Origin: Streptomyces sp. NP-1717
GTDB taxonomy: Bacteria > Actinomycetota > Actinomycetes > Streptomycetales > Streptomycetaceae
DNA: 64,000 nt
Reading direction: 5' to 3'
Assembly: GCF_022695985.1 (NCBI RefSeq)
Contig: NZ_JAAPBF010000007.1
Location: forward strand, 1 to 64,000
This document shows, one piece after another, positions 28,977-40,144 of the stretch; positions within the stretch are counted from its first letter, which is position 1; each line of letters begins with the position of its first letter. The notes beneath the pieces were generated by a model that was not told the origin of the DNA, made no database searches, and worked only from the letters and a program-made list of their open reading frames with translations. A program made the position numbers and the translations under genes.

Positions 28977-29396
28977 ATGACCACCGCCCAGGAGATCATG
29001 CACGCCGGCGCCACCTGCATCAAGGAGAACGAAACCCTGGAGGACGCGGCGCGCAGGATGAAGGAACTGGACGTCGGCGCCCTCCCGATCTGCGGCCCGG
29101 ACGACCGGCTCCACGGAATCATCACGGACCGCGACATCGTCGTGGCGTGTCTCGCCAAGGGCAAGGACCCAAAGACCATGACAGCCGGCCACCTGGAGCA
29201 GGGCAAGCCGATCACGATAGACGCCGGAGCCGAGACGGACCAGGTCCTCCGGACAATGGAGGTACACCGGATCCGGCGGTTGCCGGTCATCGACGACCAT
29301 CGCCTGGTCGGCATGATCAGCGAGGCGGACCTCGCACGTCACCTGCCCGAGGACCAGGTCGGCCAATTCGTCGAGGCCGTCTGCGCAGCTGCGTGA
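28977..29396 (+). CDS. Two-CBS-domain protein
   Basis: A 139-residue protein made of one Bateman module: MTTAQEIMHAGATCIKENET with LHGIITDRDIVVACLAKGKD, then MTAGHLEQGKPITIDAGAE with VHRIRRLPVIDDHRLVGMIS and EADLARHLPE. It resembles Mycobacterium Hrp1-like, hypoxia-induced CBS proteins, which fits the neighbouring genes; the ligand is unknown. ATG 28977 has AAGGAGA upstream. It is a second CBS protein in the same island, without the BON domain of the one at 18943. Confidence 0.9.
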   Translation: MTTAQEIMHAGATCIKENETLEDAARRMKELDVGALPICGPDDRLHGIITDRDIVVACLAKGKDPKTMTAGHLEQGKPITIDAGAETDQVLRTMEVHRIRRLPVIDDHRLVGMISEADLARHLPEDQVGQFVEAVCAAA

Positions 29397-29617
29397 CCGC
29401 GCACGGGCGGTGAAGCTGTTACCTGTGTCTGGCTTCCCTCGGCACGACCGGCGTCGCGTTCGACTCTCCGGACAGCGGGCACCGCTCCCCCTCCGGCATG
29501 AAGTACCGGGCGAGGGTGTCCTCCGAGACGCGAGCAGGACGCCACCCTGGAGCGGCTCCGCACCGACCGGCAGCTGCCCTGCCCGGGCTCGACCCGCTCC
29601 ACCTGGAGGCGAGGTGA

Positions 29618-30643
29618 TCAGCCGAAGAACACTCCGAACTCGTCGTACAGCGACGGATCCACCCTCTTGGTCCCCGTCCCGGCATCAGGGAGGGGGACAC
29701 GGACGATGTCGGTGCCGCGCAGGGCCGTCATCGTGCCGAAGTCTCCGTCGTTGACCGCGTCGACGGCATGCAGCCCGAAGCGTGTGGCCAGCCACCGGTC
29801 GAAGGCGCTCGGAGTTCCGCCGCGCTGGACGTAGCCGAGGACCGTCGTACGGGCGTCCGTGCCGGTGCGCTGCGAGATCTCCTGGGCCAGCCACTCGCCG
29901 ACACCGGACAGCCTCGCGTGGCCGTACTCGTCCAACGAACGGTCCTTGAGGATCATCCGGCCCTCCCGGGGCACGGCGCCCTCTGCCGCGACGACGATCG
30001 GCGCGTAGTTGAACTCGAACCGGCTCTTCACCCAGGCACAGACCTGATCGATGTCGAACGGCCGCTCCGGGACGAGGATCACGTTGGCGCCGCCCGCGAC
30101 ACCCGCGTGCAGGGCGATCCACCCGGAGTGCCGCCCCATCACTTCCACCACCAGGGTGCGTCTGTGGGACTCGGCGGTGGTGTGGAGGCGGTCGATGGCC
30201 TCGGTCGCGACGCCGACGGCCGTATCGAAACCGAATGTGTAGTCGGTGCCGGGAACGTCGTTGTCGATCGTCTTCGGCACGCCGACGAGGCGGATCCCCT
30301 GACGGTTCAGTTCGGCCGCCACGCCGAGTGTGTCCTCGCCGCCGATCACTACGAGGGCGTCGATACGGTGCGCGGCGAGAGTGTCCTGGATGCGCCGCAC
30401 CCCGTCCTCGTGCTTGAACGGGTTGGTGCGGGACGAGCCGAGGATGGTTCCTCCGCGCGGAAGGATCCCCCGCACACCGGAGATGTCCAGCGGCAGGACT
30501 TCGTTCCGGAGCGCACCGAGCCAGCCGTCGCGCAGACCGACGAAATCGAAGCCGTACTCCTGAACACCCTTGCGGACAACGCTGCGAATCACCGCGTTCA
30601 AACCGGGGCAGTCACCTCCGCCGGTCAGCACTCCGACCCTCAT
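29618..30643 (-). CDS. pfkA: 6-phosphofructokinase
   Basis: This enzyme phosphorylates fructose-6-phosphate to the 1,6-bisphosphate. The 341-residue protein carries RVGVLTGGGDCPGLNAVIRS, VVIGGEDTLGVAAELN, GVPKTIDNDVPGTDYTFGFD, EVMGRHSGWIALHAGVAGGA and LGYVQRGGTPSAFDR. Asp in GGED and Lys in PKTIDND, at the two positions that separate ATP from pyrophosphate enzymes, are those of the PPi type. Yet actinobacterial ATP enzymes are closely related, so the phosphoryl donor is left open. ATG 30643 has a GGAGG ribosome-binding site. The gene is divergent from the DyP peroxidase. A PFK gene inside the redox/dormancy island suggests glycolytic adjustment under stress. Confidence 0.93.
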   Translation of the reverse strand: MRVGVLTGGGDCPGLNAVIRSVVRKGVQEYGFDFVGLRDGWLGALRNEVLPLDISGVRGILPRGGTILGSSRTNPFKHEDGVRRIQDTLAAHRIDALVVIGGEDTLGVAAELNRQGIRLVGVPKTIDNDVPGTDYTFGFDTAVGVATEAIDRLHTTAESHRRTLVVEVMGRHSGWIALHAGVAGGANVILVPERPFDIDQVCAWVKSRFEFNYAPIVVAAEGAVPREGRMILKDRSLDEYGHARLSGVGEWLAQEISQRTGTDARTTVLGYVQRGGTPSAFDRWLATRFGLHAVDAVNDGDFGTMTALRGTDIVRVPLPDAGTGTKRVDPSLYDEFGVFFG

Positions 30644-31113
30644 GACTTCCTCCTCTCCACACTGGCGTGACCTCACAACAACAGGCCGCGACGCATCCGG
30701 CTGCTGCGTTTTCAGCGTGGGATCCGAGGAGCCGCGCCCCGCGCCGTTTGGGGTGGCCGGCTCGTGGCCTCCGGAGAGGGCGCCGAGACGGGGCCGTACC
30801 CCGAAGAACCGCGCGCCGCGCCCTGAAGCGGCAACTGAACTTCCAGTGTCGGCTCCTCGTCCCCCCTGCGCATTCCGGGAGCCCTGCCCAGATCCCCGGA
30901 GCGTCGCGACCGCCCTCGTGCGGAGGACGGTTGTTGGTTCCCGGGCCAAGATGCCCCTTGCCGGCCGCTGAACGGCACACCGGCTCTTCCGGTCTCGCAC
31001 TCGCCATAGGCCATACGGATGCGGGAGGGGTCTTCCTCGATCAGCCATCGTCTGCGCCGGGTAGTGCTGAGTGGGCCAGAGCGGGCCGTACAGATCCCGA
31101 AGAGAGAACGGCT
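30644..31113. other. Divergent regulatory region between pfkA and DyP peroxidase
   Basis: These 470 bases have open frames but no recognisable product and no initiation signals. A gapped repeat GGGCC-N4-TGCCC occurs near 30948. Both flanking genes must start transcription here. Confidence 0.5.
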
Positions 31114-32340
31114 ATGACGGAAAGTGACCAGCGCCGGGAAGGCTGTCCCGGCCGGCGTGTCGTCGTGAAGGGAGCCGCGAGTGTCGTCGGGGCTGCGGGG
31201 CTGACCGGCACGATGGCGGTGGGCGCTGCTTCCGGCACGCCGGCGGTCGGCTCGGACGCGGGGCGGGTGCCGTTCCACGGTGCGCACCAAGCGGGGATCC
31301 TCACCCGGCAGCAGCGGTTCGGCGGGTTCGTAGCCTTCGACGTGCTCGCGCACGACCGCGCCGGGCTGACGGCGCTTCTCAAGAAGCTGACCGCGCGGTG
31401 CCGCACCCTGACGGCGGGTGTCACGCCGCAGGACCCGGACGTGGCCGCATTGCGGGACCCGGAGGACCAGCTGACCATCACCGTCGGGGTGGGGGCCTCA
31501 CTGTTCGACGGGCGGTACGGGCTGGCGGGGGCGCTGCCGCCCGGACTCGCCTTGATGCCGGAGTTCCGGGGGGACCGGCTCGATCCGGGAAGCTGCCACG
31601 GCGATCTCTCGGTGCAGGTCTGCGCCCAGCACCCGGACGCCGTCCTCCATGTCGTACGGGACCTTGCCCGGGAGACCTCGGGACTGCTGCGGACCAGGTG
31701 GCGGGCCAACGGCTTCCTCAACCCGCCGCGCCCCGAGGGCGCCCCGCGGTCGTTCGTCGGCTTCAAGGACGGCACCGCGCACCCGGACACGGCCTCGGCG
31801 CGGGAGATGAACCGGCTGGTCTGGGTCGGGCCGGAAGGGCCGGGCTGGGCTCGTGGCGGGAGCTACCAGGTTCTCCGCACCATCCGGCTGCGGGCCGAGG
31901 CGTGGGACCGGGTCCCCCTCGGCGAGCAGGAACGAATCTTCGGGCGACGCAAGTCGACCGGAGCGCCGCTCGACGGACGCAAAGAGAGCGACCTGCCCGA
32001 CTACGGGCGGGACCCGCAGGGGCGGGTCACACCGCTGGACTCCCACATCCGCCGGGCCAATCCGCGCACCCCCGGGAGCGAGGACTCGGTCCTGCTGCGC
32101 CGGAGCTACAACATCGACCGGGGCCTCGCACCCGACGGGACGCTGGATGTGGGTCTGATCTTCTGCTGCTACCAGCGGGACATCAAGCGGCAGTTCGCGA
32201 CCGTGCAGAAGAGACTGGAGGGCGAGCGGTTCGCCGACTTCAGCACCACGACGGGCGGTGGCTACTTCCTCGCGCTGCCGGGGGTGGCCGACGCCTCGGA
32301 CTGGTACGGCTCAGCCCTGCTCGGCTCGGCTCGGGAGTGA
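31114..32340 (+). CDS. Tat-exported DyP-type haem peroxidase (EfeB-like)
   Basis: A 408-residue dye-decolourising peroxidase. The N-terminal twin-arginine signal is CPGRRVVVKGAASVVGAAGL. The catalytic distal motif is GFKDGTAHP (the GxxDG family signature), and the proximal haem His lies in DSHIRRANPR. SVLLRRSYN and LIFCCYQRDIKRQFATVQ complete the core. EfeB homologues act outside the membrane, in iron uptake (EfeUOB) or oxidative defence. No efeU or efeO is adjacent. In this context of P1B-5 iron pump and flavocytochrome it may serve peroxide or haem-iron chemistry outside the cell. ATG 31114 has only a weak GAGAG upstream. Confidence 0.92.
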   Translation: MTESDQRREGCPGRRVVVKGAASVVGAAGLTGTMAVGAASGTPAVGSDAGRVPFHGAHQAGILTRQQRFGGFVAFDVLAHDRAGLTALLKKLTARCRTLTAGVTPQDPDVAALRDPEDQLTITVGVGASLFDGRYGLAGALPPGLALMPEFRGDRLDPGSCHGDLSVQVCAQHPDAVLHVVRDLARETSGLLRTRWRANGFLNPPRPEGAPRSFVGFKDGTAHPDTASAREMNRLVWVGPEGPGWARGGSYQVLRTIRLRAEAWDRVPLGEQERIFGRRKSTGAPLDGRKESDLPDYGRDPQGRVTPLDSHIRRANPRTPGSEDSVLLRRSYNIDRGLAPDGTLDVGLIFCCYQRDIKRQFATVQKRLEGERFADFSTTTGGGYFLALPGVADASDWYGSALLGSARE

Positions 32341-32418
32341 CATCGAACGGCAAGCCGATCTGAGACGCGTCGCGGTCCGTGCGGCCCGATGCGGTGCTGA
32401 AGGCACGGACGGGCCCAC

Positions 32419-32424
32419 TACTCT
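32419..32424 (+). promoter_or_regulatory. -10 box TACTCT of a leaderless kinase transcript
   Basis: TACTCT ends six bases before ATG 32431 and no ribosome-binding site is visible, so transcription probably starts at or next to the ATG. Confidence 0.55.
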
Positions 32425-32430
32425 GCACAC

Positions 32431-34122
32431 ATGGTCGAAGGCCAGAGCGGTGAAGTCATAGACGGACGCTTCGAGTTGGTGGAGCGGCTGGGCAGCGGCG
32501 GCATGGGCACCGTGTGGCGGGCCCGTGATCTGGTGCTGCACCGCGAGGTCGCCGTCAAGCAGGTCACCCCACCGGCTCCGGATCTCGCTCCCGGGGGCGC
32601 CGGGGCCTCCGGAGTGCTGCGCGAACGCGTGCTGCGTGAGGCCCGCGCACTGGCCCGGATCAGCAACCCGCACGTAGTGACCGTCCATCATGTCGTGGAG
32701 GACGGCGAAAGCTCCTTCCCCTGGCTCGTGATGGAGCTGGTGCCGGGCGGCAGCCTGGCTGATCGCCTGGACCAGGGGACGCGGATGGAGCCGCGGGAAG
32801 GCGCTCGTATCGGCCGACAGGTGCTGGCCGCGCTGCGCACCGCACACGCCGCCGGTATCTGCCACTGCGACGTGAAACCCGCCAACGTGCTGCTGCGCCC
32901 GGACGGCACCGCGGTACTCACCGATTTCGGCATCGCGGCCCTCCAGCGGACCGACCCGGCCCTCGCCACGGGCGCGTCCGCGGCGCTGACCGCGACCGGT
33001 GAGCTGATCGGTACGCCCGAGTACATCGCACCCGAACGCATCAGAGGCAAGGACGACGATCCCGCCTCGGACCTCTGGTCGCTGGGCATCACCCTGTACG
33101 TCTGCATGGAGGGCCACAGCCCCATGCGACGGCCGACCGCGCTTGCCACCATGGCGGCCGTCCTTGACGGCGAGATACCACCGCCCGTCCGGGCCGGGGC
33201 CCTGGCCTCCGTGCTGAGGGAACTCCTCGTCGTCGATCCGGCGCAGCGGCCCTCGGCCGAACGGCTCGACGCGATGCTGGCTGCCGTCGCGGAGGGCACG
33301 GGACCGACCGTGCGGCTCCCGCAGGCCGGTCCACCCGCCCCGACCGTCAGGGCCACCGCCCCGGCGCCCGAACCCGACACCCCGTCTGCCGCACCACCCT
33401 CTTCGTCGCCCTCCCCTTCGCCGCCGCTCCGGCGCCGGCGGACCTGGCTGACCGCCGGCTCGGCGGTGTTGGCGGTGGCAGTGACGGCAACGGCGGTCTA
33501 CCTCGTCAACGGCCCGTTTGACGACGCGGAAGGTTCGGCGGACCCGAGCAGCGGCAGCGCCCCACCGAACAGACTCGGTCTCTGGGAACCCGGAACCCTC
33601 AAGGTCGCGGTGAACGACGGCACGGTACCCCCGTCCGACGGCGACACCCCCACCATCGGCCCCGATCTGGCGCGCGCACTCGGCGATGAACTCGGCCTGA
33701 AGGTGGAGCTTTTCGACGTCGACGGCCCGAGCGACATGGTCAGCGGCCTCCTGAACCGGGAGAACGAGTACGACTTGCACCCAGGTCCACCCTCGGAAAC
33801 TTTCGACGTGCTCATGCCGGGCACCCCGGACGACTTCGGCCGCGGGGAGGAGCGGGACATGGCCCTCATTCACTACCTCGACATCGGATACGCCGTCGTC
33901 GCCCCGTGGGAGACCGCTCAGGACATCCGGTCGAAGGCCGACCTCACCGATGACATCCCGCTGGGCATGGCCGTGGACCGCTCGGACACTGCCCTGCGCG
34001 ACGCGCTGATGAAGGCCTTGGACAAGCTGATCACCAACGGTGAGTACGCAGACATCCTCAAGGCCCAGGGCCTGGAGCACGGCGCCGTCACCAAAGCCGG
34101 GATGGTCCGTCACGGCTTCTGA
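32431..34122 (+). CDS. PKN2-type Ser/Thr protein kinase with extracytoplasmic solute-binding-like domain
   Basis: A 563-residue membrane kinase. The kinase domain is residues about 10-270, with LGSGGMGTVWRA, the lysine in REVAVKQVT, DFG in LTDFGIAAL and GTPEYIAPE. The catalytic loop reads ICHCDVKPANVL: the Arg of HRD is Cys, so this is a non-RD kinase that may not need activation-loop phosphorylation. A Pro/Ser linker leads to TM (about 338-360, LTAGSAVLAVAVTATAVYLV). The outer part (about 385-563: LWEPGTLKVAVNDGTVPPSD, IGPDLARALGDELGLKVEL, ALRDALMKALDKLITNGEY) looks like a family 3 amino-acid-binding protein, so a small molecule is the likely signal. It converges on the next kinase. Confidence 0.9.
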   Translation: MVEGQSGEVIDGRFELVERLGSGGMGTVWRARDLVLHREVAVKQVTPPAPDLAPGGAGASGVLRERVLREARALARISNPHVVTVHHVVEDGESSFPWLVMELVPGGSLADRLDQGTRMEPREGARIGRQVLAALRTAHAAGICHCDVKPANVLLRPDGTAVLTDFGIAALQRTDPALATGASAALTATGELIGTPEYIAPERIRGKDDDPASDLWSLGITLYVCMEGHSPMRRPTALATMAAVLDGEIPPPVRAGALASVLRELLVVDPAQRPSAERLDAMLAAVAEGTGPTVRLPQAGPPAPTVRATAPAPEPDTPSAAPPSSSPSPSPPLRRRRTWLTAGSAVLAVAVTATAVYLVNGPFDDAEGSADPSSGSAPPNRLGLWEPGTLKVAVNDGTVPPSDGDTPTIGPDLARALGDELGLKVELFDVDGPSDMVSGLLNRENEYDLHPGPPSETFDVLMPGTPDDFGRGEERDMALIHYLDIGYAVVAPWETAQDIRSKADLTDDIPLGMAVDRSDTALRDALMKALDKLITNGEYADILKAQGLEHGAVTKAGMVRHGF

Positions 34123-34123
34123 G

Positions 34124-34159
34124 CGGCACCGCCGTGCCGACGTCCAGGGGTTCCTGGAC
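34124..34159. terminator. Paired short hairpins between convergent kinases
   Basis: CGGCAC-N4-GTGCCG (34124-34139) and GTCCAGG-N4-CCTGGAC (34142-34159) lie in the 40-base gap between two convergent genes. They are candidate terminators. Confidence 0.45.
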
Positions 34160-34162
34160 AAG

Positions 34163-36298
34163 TTACGCCGGGCTGTCCCTGATGGCGGTTTCCAAGGCGT
34201 ACACGTTGTGGTCCGAGCTGCTGACGTGCACGACCCCGTCGGCCACCGCGGGCGACGATCGGACCTTGCCGCCGGTGGCGTAGCTCCAGTTCTTGCTGCC
34301 GTCGGCCGCGTCCAGGGCGTACACGCTCTGGTCCGAGCTGCCGACGTACACGACTCCGTCGGCCACGGTCGGCCTCCCTTCGACCCTGTCGCCGGTGCCG
34401 AACGCCCATTTCTTGTTGCCGGTCGCCGCGTCCAGGGCGTACACCCTCTTGCTGTTGCTACCGACGTACACGACCTCGTCGGCCACAGTCGGCGACGACC
34501 TGACCCAGTCGAAGGTGCTGAAGTCCCACTTCCTGTTGCCGGTCGCGGCGTCCAGGGCGTACACCCTCTTGCTGCTGCCGATGTACACCACCCCGTCGAC
34601 CACCCTTGGCGACGTGAAGCCCCAGTCCTCCGGCTCGTTGCTCCACACATTCTTGTTGCGGAAGCCCCAGTCGCTCGCGCCGACTGCCCACGCCTCCGCC
34701 CCGGTGGCCGCGTCCAGGGCGGACATCGACTTGTAGCCCGCGATGTACACCACCCCGTCGACCACCGCCGGTGGCTTGAGGCCGGAATCGCGGGAGACCG
34801 CCCACCTCTTCTTCCCCGTTGCCGCGTCCAGCGAGGTCACGGTGGAGCTGCCGCCGATGTACACGGCCCCGTCGGCCACGGTCGGAGCCGGTTCGAGCTT
34901 GTCGGCGGTGGGGTAGTGCCACTTCCTCTCCCCGGTGGCGGCATCCAGGGCGTACACCCGCCCGTCGCTGCTGCCGACATACACCACCCCGTCGAGCACC
35001 GCCGGAGCCGTCTCGACCCTGTCGGCAGTGGGGTAGTGCCACTTCTCCTCCCCGGTGGCGGCATCCAGGGCGTACACCCGCCCGTCGCTGCTGCCGACAT
35101 ACACCACCCCGTCAGCCACCGTGGGCGACGATGTGACCGCGCCGCCGACGCCGTGCCGCCACCGGAGACGCGGATCGGAAGTGTCCGCACCGGACGTGTC
35201 CCGGTCGTCGAACAGGTTGGCCGCGGCGACGACACCCGTAGCGACGGCAGCGGCGCCACCGGCACCGATACCGAGCCGCAAGGCGGTACGACGGCTGATG
35301 CGGCGGCCCGGCGGCGGTGTGCCCGCGGCCGGTCGCGGCACAGGTGCCGGTTCCTGCGTTCGGGCTGTACCTGGGCCGGCAGCGGCGAAGGGGGTGGTGG
35401 CTGTCTCCGTGTCCGCGTCGGACACATGTGATCCGGCACCGGGAGCGGTGGCCGAGGCGGAGGCGGAGGAAGACAGTTCACGAAGGCGTTCGCAGACCTC
35501 GCCCGCTGACGAGGGGCGGTCGTCGGGATCCTTGGCAAGGAGCGCCATGACCAGATCGTCCAGGGCGGCGGGGACACCCGGTCGGGCCCGGCCCGGCGGC
35601 TCGGGGGCCGTGTACAGGTGCGCGGCCATCATCGCGACCGCTTCCGCGGACTGGAAAGGGGTGCTTCCGGTGAGAAGCTCGTGGAGCACGCAACCCAGGG
35701 AGTACAGGTCGGAGCGGGGATCGGCAGGGTGATCACCGAAGCGCTCGGGGGGCATGTAGGCGAGTGTGCCGATCACTTTGCTCGACTTGTGCGTGGCCGC
35801 GATGTACCGGGCGATGCCGAAGTCGAGGATTTTGATGTGATCGTCCGGGGTGGCCATGAGGTTCGCCGGTTTCAGGTCCCGGTGCACGACTCCGGCCGTA
35901 TGGGCGGCCTGGAGCGCCGCGGCCGTCTGTGCCGTCCAGTCCACGGCAGTGGGTATCTGTGCCGCGCCGTCCTCACGGAGTACCGTGTCCAGGCCCCGTC
36001 CGGTGACGAACTCCATCACCAGGTAGAGGGTGCCGTCGTCAGGGTCCTGCCCCAGGTCGAAGACCGTCACCACGCCCGTGTGGCTCAGGCCGCCGGCGGT
36101 TCGAGCCTCGCGGAAGAACAGTTCCGCGCCGGACGCGTCCCGTCTGTCGTGCGGCAGCAGCTTGACCGCGACTCGGCGTTCGATCAGACGGTCGCGCCCC
36201 TCCCAGACCTCCCCCATACCGCCCCGGCCAACGAAATCGACCAACTCGTAACGGCCGCCCACAACCCGCAAAGCCACCCACCCCTGTCCGGACGCCAC
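34163..36298 (-). CDS. PKN2-type Ser/Thr protein kinase with PQQ-like beta-propeller sensor
   Basis: A 711-residue kinase. Residues about 12-275 hold VGRGGMGEVWEGRD, ERRVAVKLL, VVHRDLKPANLM, ILDFGIAR and LAYMPPERF. A Pro/Ala/Thr linker leads to RRISRRTALRLGIGAGGAAA, a twin-arginine-like motif directly before a hydrophobic helix (about 340-365). The C-terminus is eight PQQ/YVTN repeats of about 40 residues, typified by GVVYVGSSDGRVYALDAATG, forming a propeller expected outside the membrane. Blades one and two are almost identical. GTG 36298 is the most upstream plausible start; internal GTGs nearer VGGRYELV are alternatives, since no good ribosome-binding site decides. It may sense wall or sugar ligands; the actual ligand is unknown. 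Confidence 0.9.
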   Translation of the reverse strand: MASGQGWVALRVVGGRYELVDFVGRGGMGEVWEGRDRLIERRVAVKLLPHDRRDASGAELFFREARTAGGLSHTGVVTVFDLGQDPDDGTLYLVMEFVTGRGLDTVLREDGAAQIPTAVDWTAQTAAALQAAHTAGVVHRDLKPANLMATPDDHIKILDFGIARYIAATHKSSKVIGTLAYMPPERFGDHPADPRSDLYSLGCVLHELLTGSTPFQSAEAVAMMAAHLYTAPEPPGRARPGVPAALDDLVMALLAKDPDDRPSSAGEVCERLRELSSSASASATAPGAGSHVSDADTETATTPFAAAGPGTARTQEPAPVPRPAAGTPPPGRRISRRTALRLGIGAGGAAAVATGVVAAANLFDDRDTSGADTSDPRLRWRHGVGGAVTSSPTVADGVVYVGSSDGRVYALDAATGEEKWHYPTADRVETAPAVLDGVVYVGSSDGRVYALDAATGERKWHYPTADKLEPAPTVADGAVYIGGSSTVTSLDAATGKKRWAVSRDSGLKPPAVVDGVVYIAGYKSMSALDAATGAEAWAVGASDWGFRNKNVWSNEPEDWGFTSPRVVDGVVYIGSSKRVYALDAATGNRKWDFSTFDWVRSSPTVADEVVYVGSNSKRVYALDAATGNKKWAFGTGDRVEGRPTVADGVVYVGSSDQSVYALDAADGSKNWSYATGGKVRSSPAVADGVVHVSSSDHNVYALETAIRDSPA
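34901..35140. repeat. 120-bp tandem repeat within the propeller coding region
   Basis: Two successive 120-base units (from 34901 and 35021) are nearly identical, including a run of about 60 identical bases (34930-34991 versus 35050-35111). They encode two 40-residue propeller blades. This indicates recent blade duplication or gene conversion. Confidence 0.8.
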
Positions 36299-36693
36299 GC
36301 GTCACACCCGACCCGCTCCTGCGGAACCGCATCGACGATCCCACACCCACTACCTGCGCACCGGCAGTTGCCCGACGACCAGCCGGAAGACCGCGCGGGG
36401 CCGGTCCTCGGTCAGCGTCCGCGGGTGGGCACCGGGCACGGTCGGGTGGCCGTGGCTCATGCGTCTCGGGGCGAACCGGCTCACCTTCAGCGGGATGTGC
36501 CGGACACGGCCTGGGGGGTGTCCGCGAAGTGGCGCCGTCCGCCCGTAGGGCGGGGCCCGCGGCGGCTGGTGCGGTGCATCGCAAGGCGGAGGACCGGCGT
36601 TGTGGATGGATCTGCCGTACTCGGCCGGGTCCGACAACGCGGCGAGGTGCCGTGCCAGGCGCTGCGGGCCAGGCGGGACTTCGCGGACACCCC
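36299..36693. other. Intergenic region between the PQQ and TPR kinases
   Basis: This 395-base region shows no persuasive gene. Its right half is the segment with 17-bp terminal inverted repeats described at 36514-36694. The promoter for the PQQ kinase would lie at about 36300-36400, without clear boxes. Confidence 0.55.

Positions 36694-36694
<1 letters not shown>
36514..36694. repeat. 181-bp segment bounded by perfect 17-bp inverted repeats (MITE-like)
   Basis: GGGGGTGTCCGCGAAGT (36514-36530) recurs as its exact reverse complement at 36678-36694. The right end abuts the TAG stop of the TPR kinase. The 147 bases between have no gene and no target-site duplication is visible. It could be a miniature transposable element, a remnant, or a long-range RNA stem acting as a terminator. 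Confidence 0.5.
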
Positions 36695-38942
<2,248 letters not shown>

Positions 38943-38961
<19 letters not shown>

Positions 38962-39998
38962 TGCCCGCTGTCGCCCCCGTCGCCTCTCTGCGCCCTCCCC
39001 GGCCCGTCCAGTATGGCCGCCCGTCTGCGGAGTTTGGCAGCCTGTCTCCTGAGTTTGCGTGGGGTTGGGCGGGCGTCGGGCCCGAGTCTGGCCATCGCGC
39101 CCCTGATGTGGCCCGGTGGGATGCGTCTGCGCAGCCGGCCCGGGACGGCGCGCAGGAGTACTCCGGTGAGGACGAGACGGCGGGTCACGCGCCGTGGGCC
39201 GGGGGCTTGTCTGCCGTACAACTCGTGGGCGCAGGCGGGCAGTGAGTCGTACGCGAGGGCGGAGACGTGCCGCCACAGCACGGCGCGGGCCGGGACGAGC
39301 AGGGGGTGTACGGGCGGGCGGCGCAGGAAGTCGTCCACTTCCCGTGCCTCGGGTCCGGCGGCCAGCTCGGGTCCCACCCGTGCGAAGTACGCGGCGAGTT
39401 GGGCTCTGTCGGCGGGCACTCGCGCGGGGTCGAGGCCGACGAGGCGGGCGCCCTCGCGGTGTTCGTCGATGTAGCGGTCGGCCTGCTCGTCGGTGAGCGG
39501 GAAGCCGGAGCGGCGCAGGACGTGCAGGTAGGAGTCGACCTCGGCGCAGTGCACCCAGAGCAACAGGTCCGGTTCGTCGACGCCGTAACGCTCCCCGGTC
39601 GCCGGGTCGGTGACCTTGATGCGGGTGTGGATGCGGCGGACGCGGGCGCCGGCCTTCTCGGCGGCTTCGGTGGTGCCGTAGCTGATGGTGCCGACGAAGT
39701 TCGCGGTTCTCCGCAGCCGTCCCCAGGCGTCCTTCCTGAAGTCGCTGTTCTGGATGACGCCGCGCACGGCGCGCGGGTGCAGGGCCTGGAGGTAGAGCGC
39801 CCGGACGCCGGCGATCCACATCATGGGGTCGCCGTGCATCTGCCAGGTGACGGAGTCGGGGCCGAAGAGGCCGGGGTCCGCGTGAGCACGGGCGTCGGCT
39901 GGGACGCGGGCGCCGGCCTGGGCCTGGGCGTCGGCTCGGACGTCGGCCTCGGCCCGGGCGTGGGCGTCGGTGCGGGCGTCGCTGTCCCCGTGGCTCAC
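38943..39998 (-). CDS. MpaB-family (DUF2236) oxygenase-like protein
   Basis: A 351-residue protein of the latex-clearing/MpaB haem-oxygenase family. The core has LFGPDSVTWQMHGDPMMWIA, VRALYLQALHPRAVRGVIQ, NFVGTISYGT, LLLWVHCAEVDSYLHV and GLDPARVPADRAQLAAYF. The N-terminal about 40 residues are a low-complexity Asp/Ala/Arg/His run (DARTDAHARAEADVRADAQ), encoded by imperfect GC-rich repeats. The C-terminus is basic. GTG 39998 has GGAGGGG and GAGG upstream. It overlaps and precedes the TPR kinase. MpaB members oxidise diverse substrates; none can be inferred here. It is divergent from the DNA ligase. Confidence 0.85.
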
Positions 39999-40144
39999 CG
40001 TGCCTCACCCCTCCGCCGTCGACCGGACTGCCCAGGTTAGCCTCGCGCCGGCCGTCGCCCGCCGGTGGGCGCGGTGCCGGCTCCCGGCACGGCGCCGGCC
40101 GCCTCGGAGGGCGCGCGGGCGCGAGGCGTTGCAGGATGGGCCGC

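Noticed and set aside
29397..29617. Possible small gene between the CBS gene and pfkA
   Set aside because: Short frames on both strands show no start signal, domain or codon bias.
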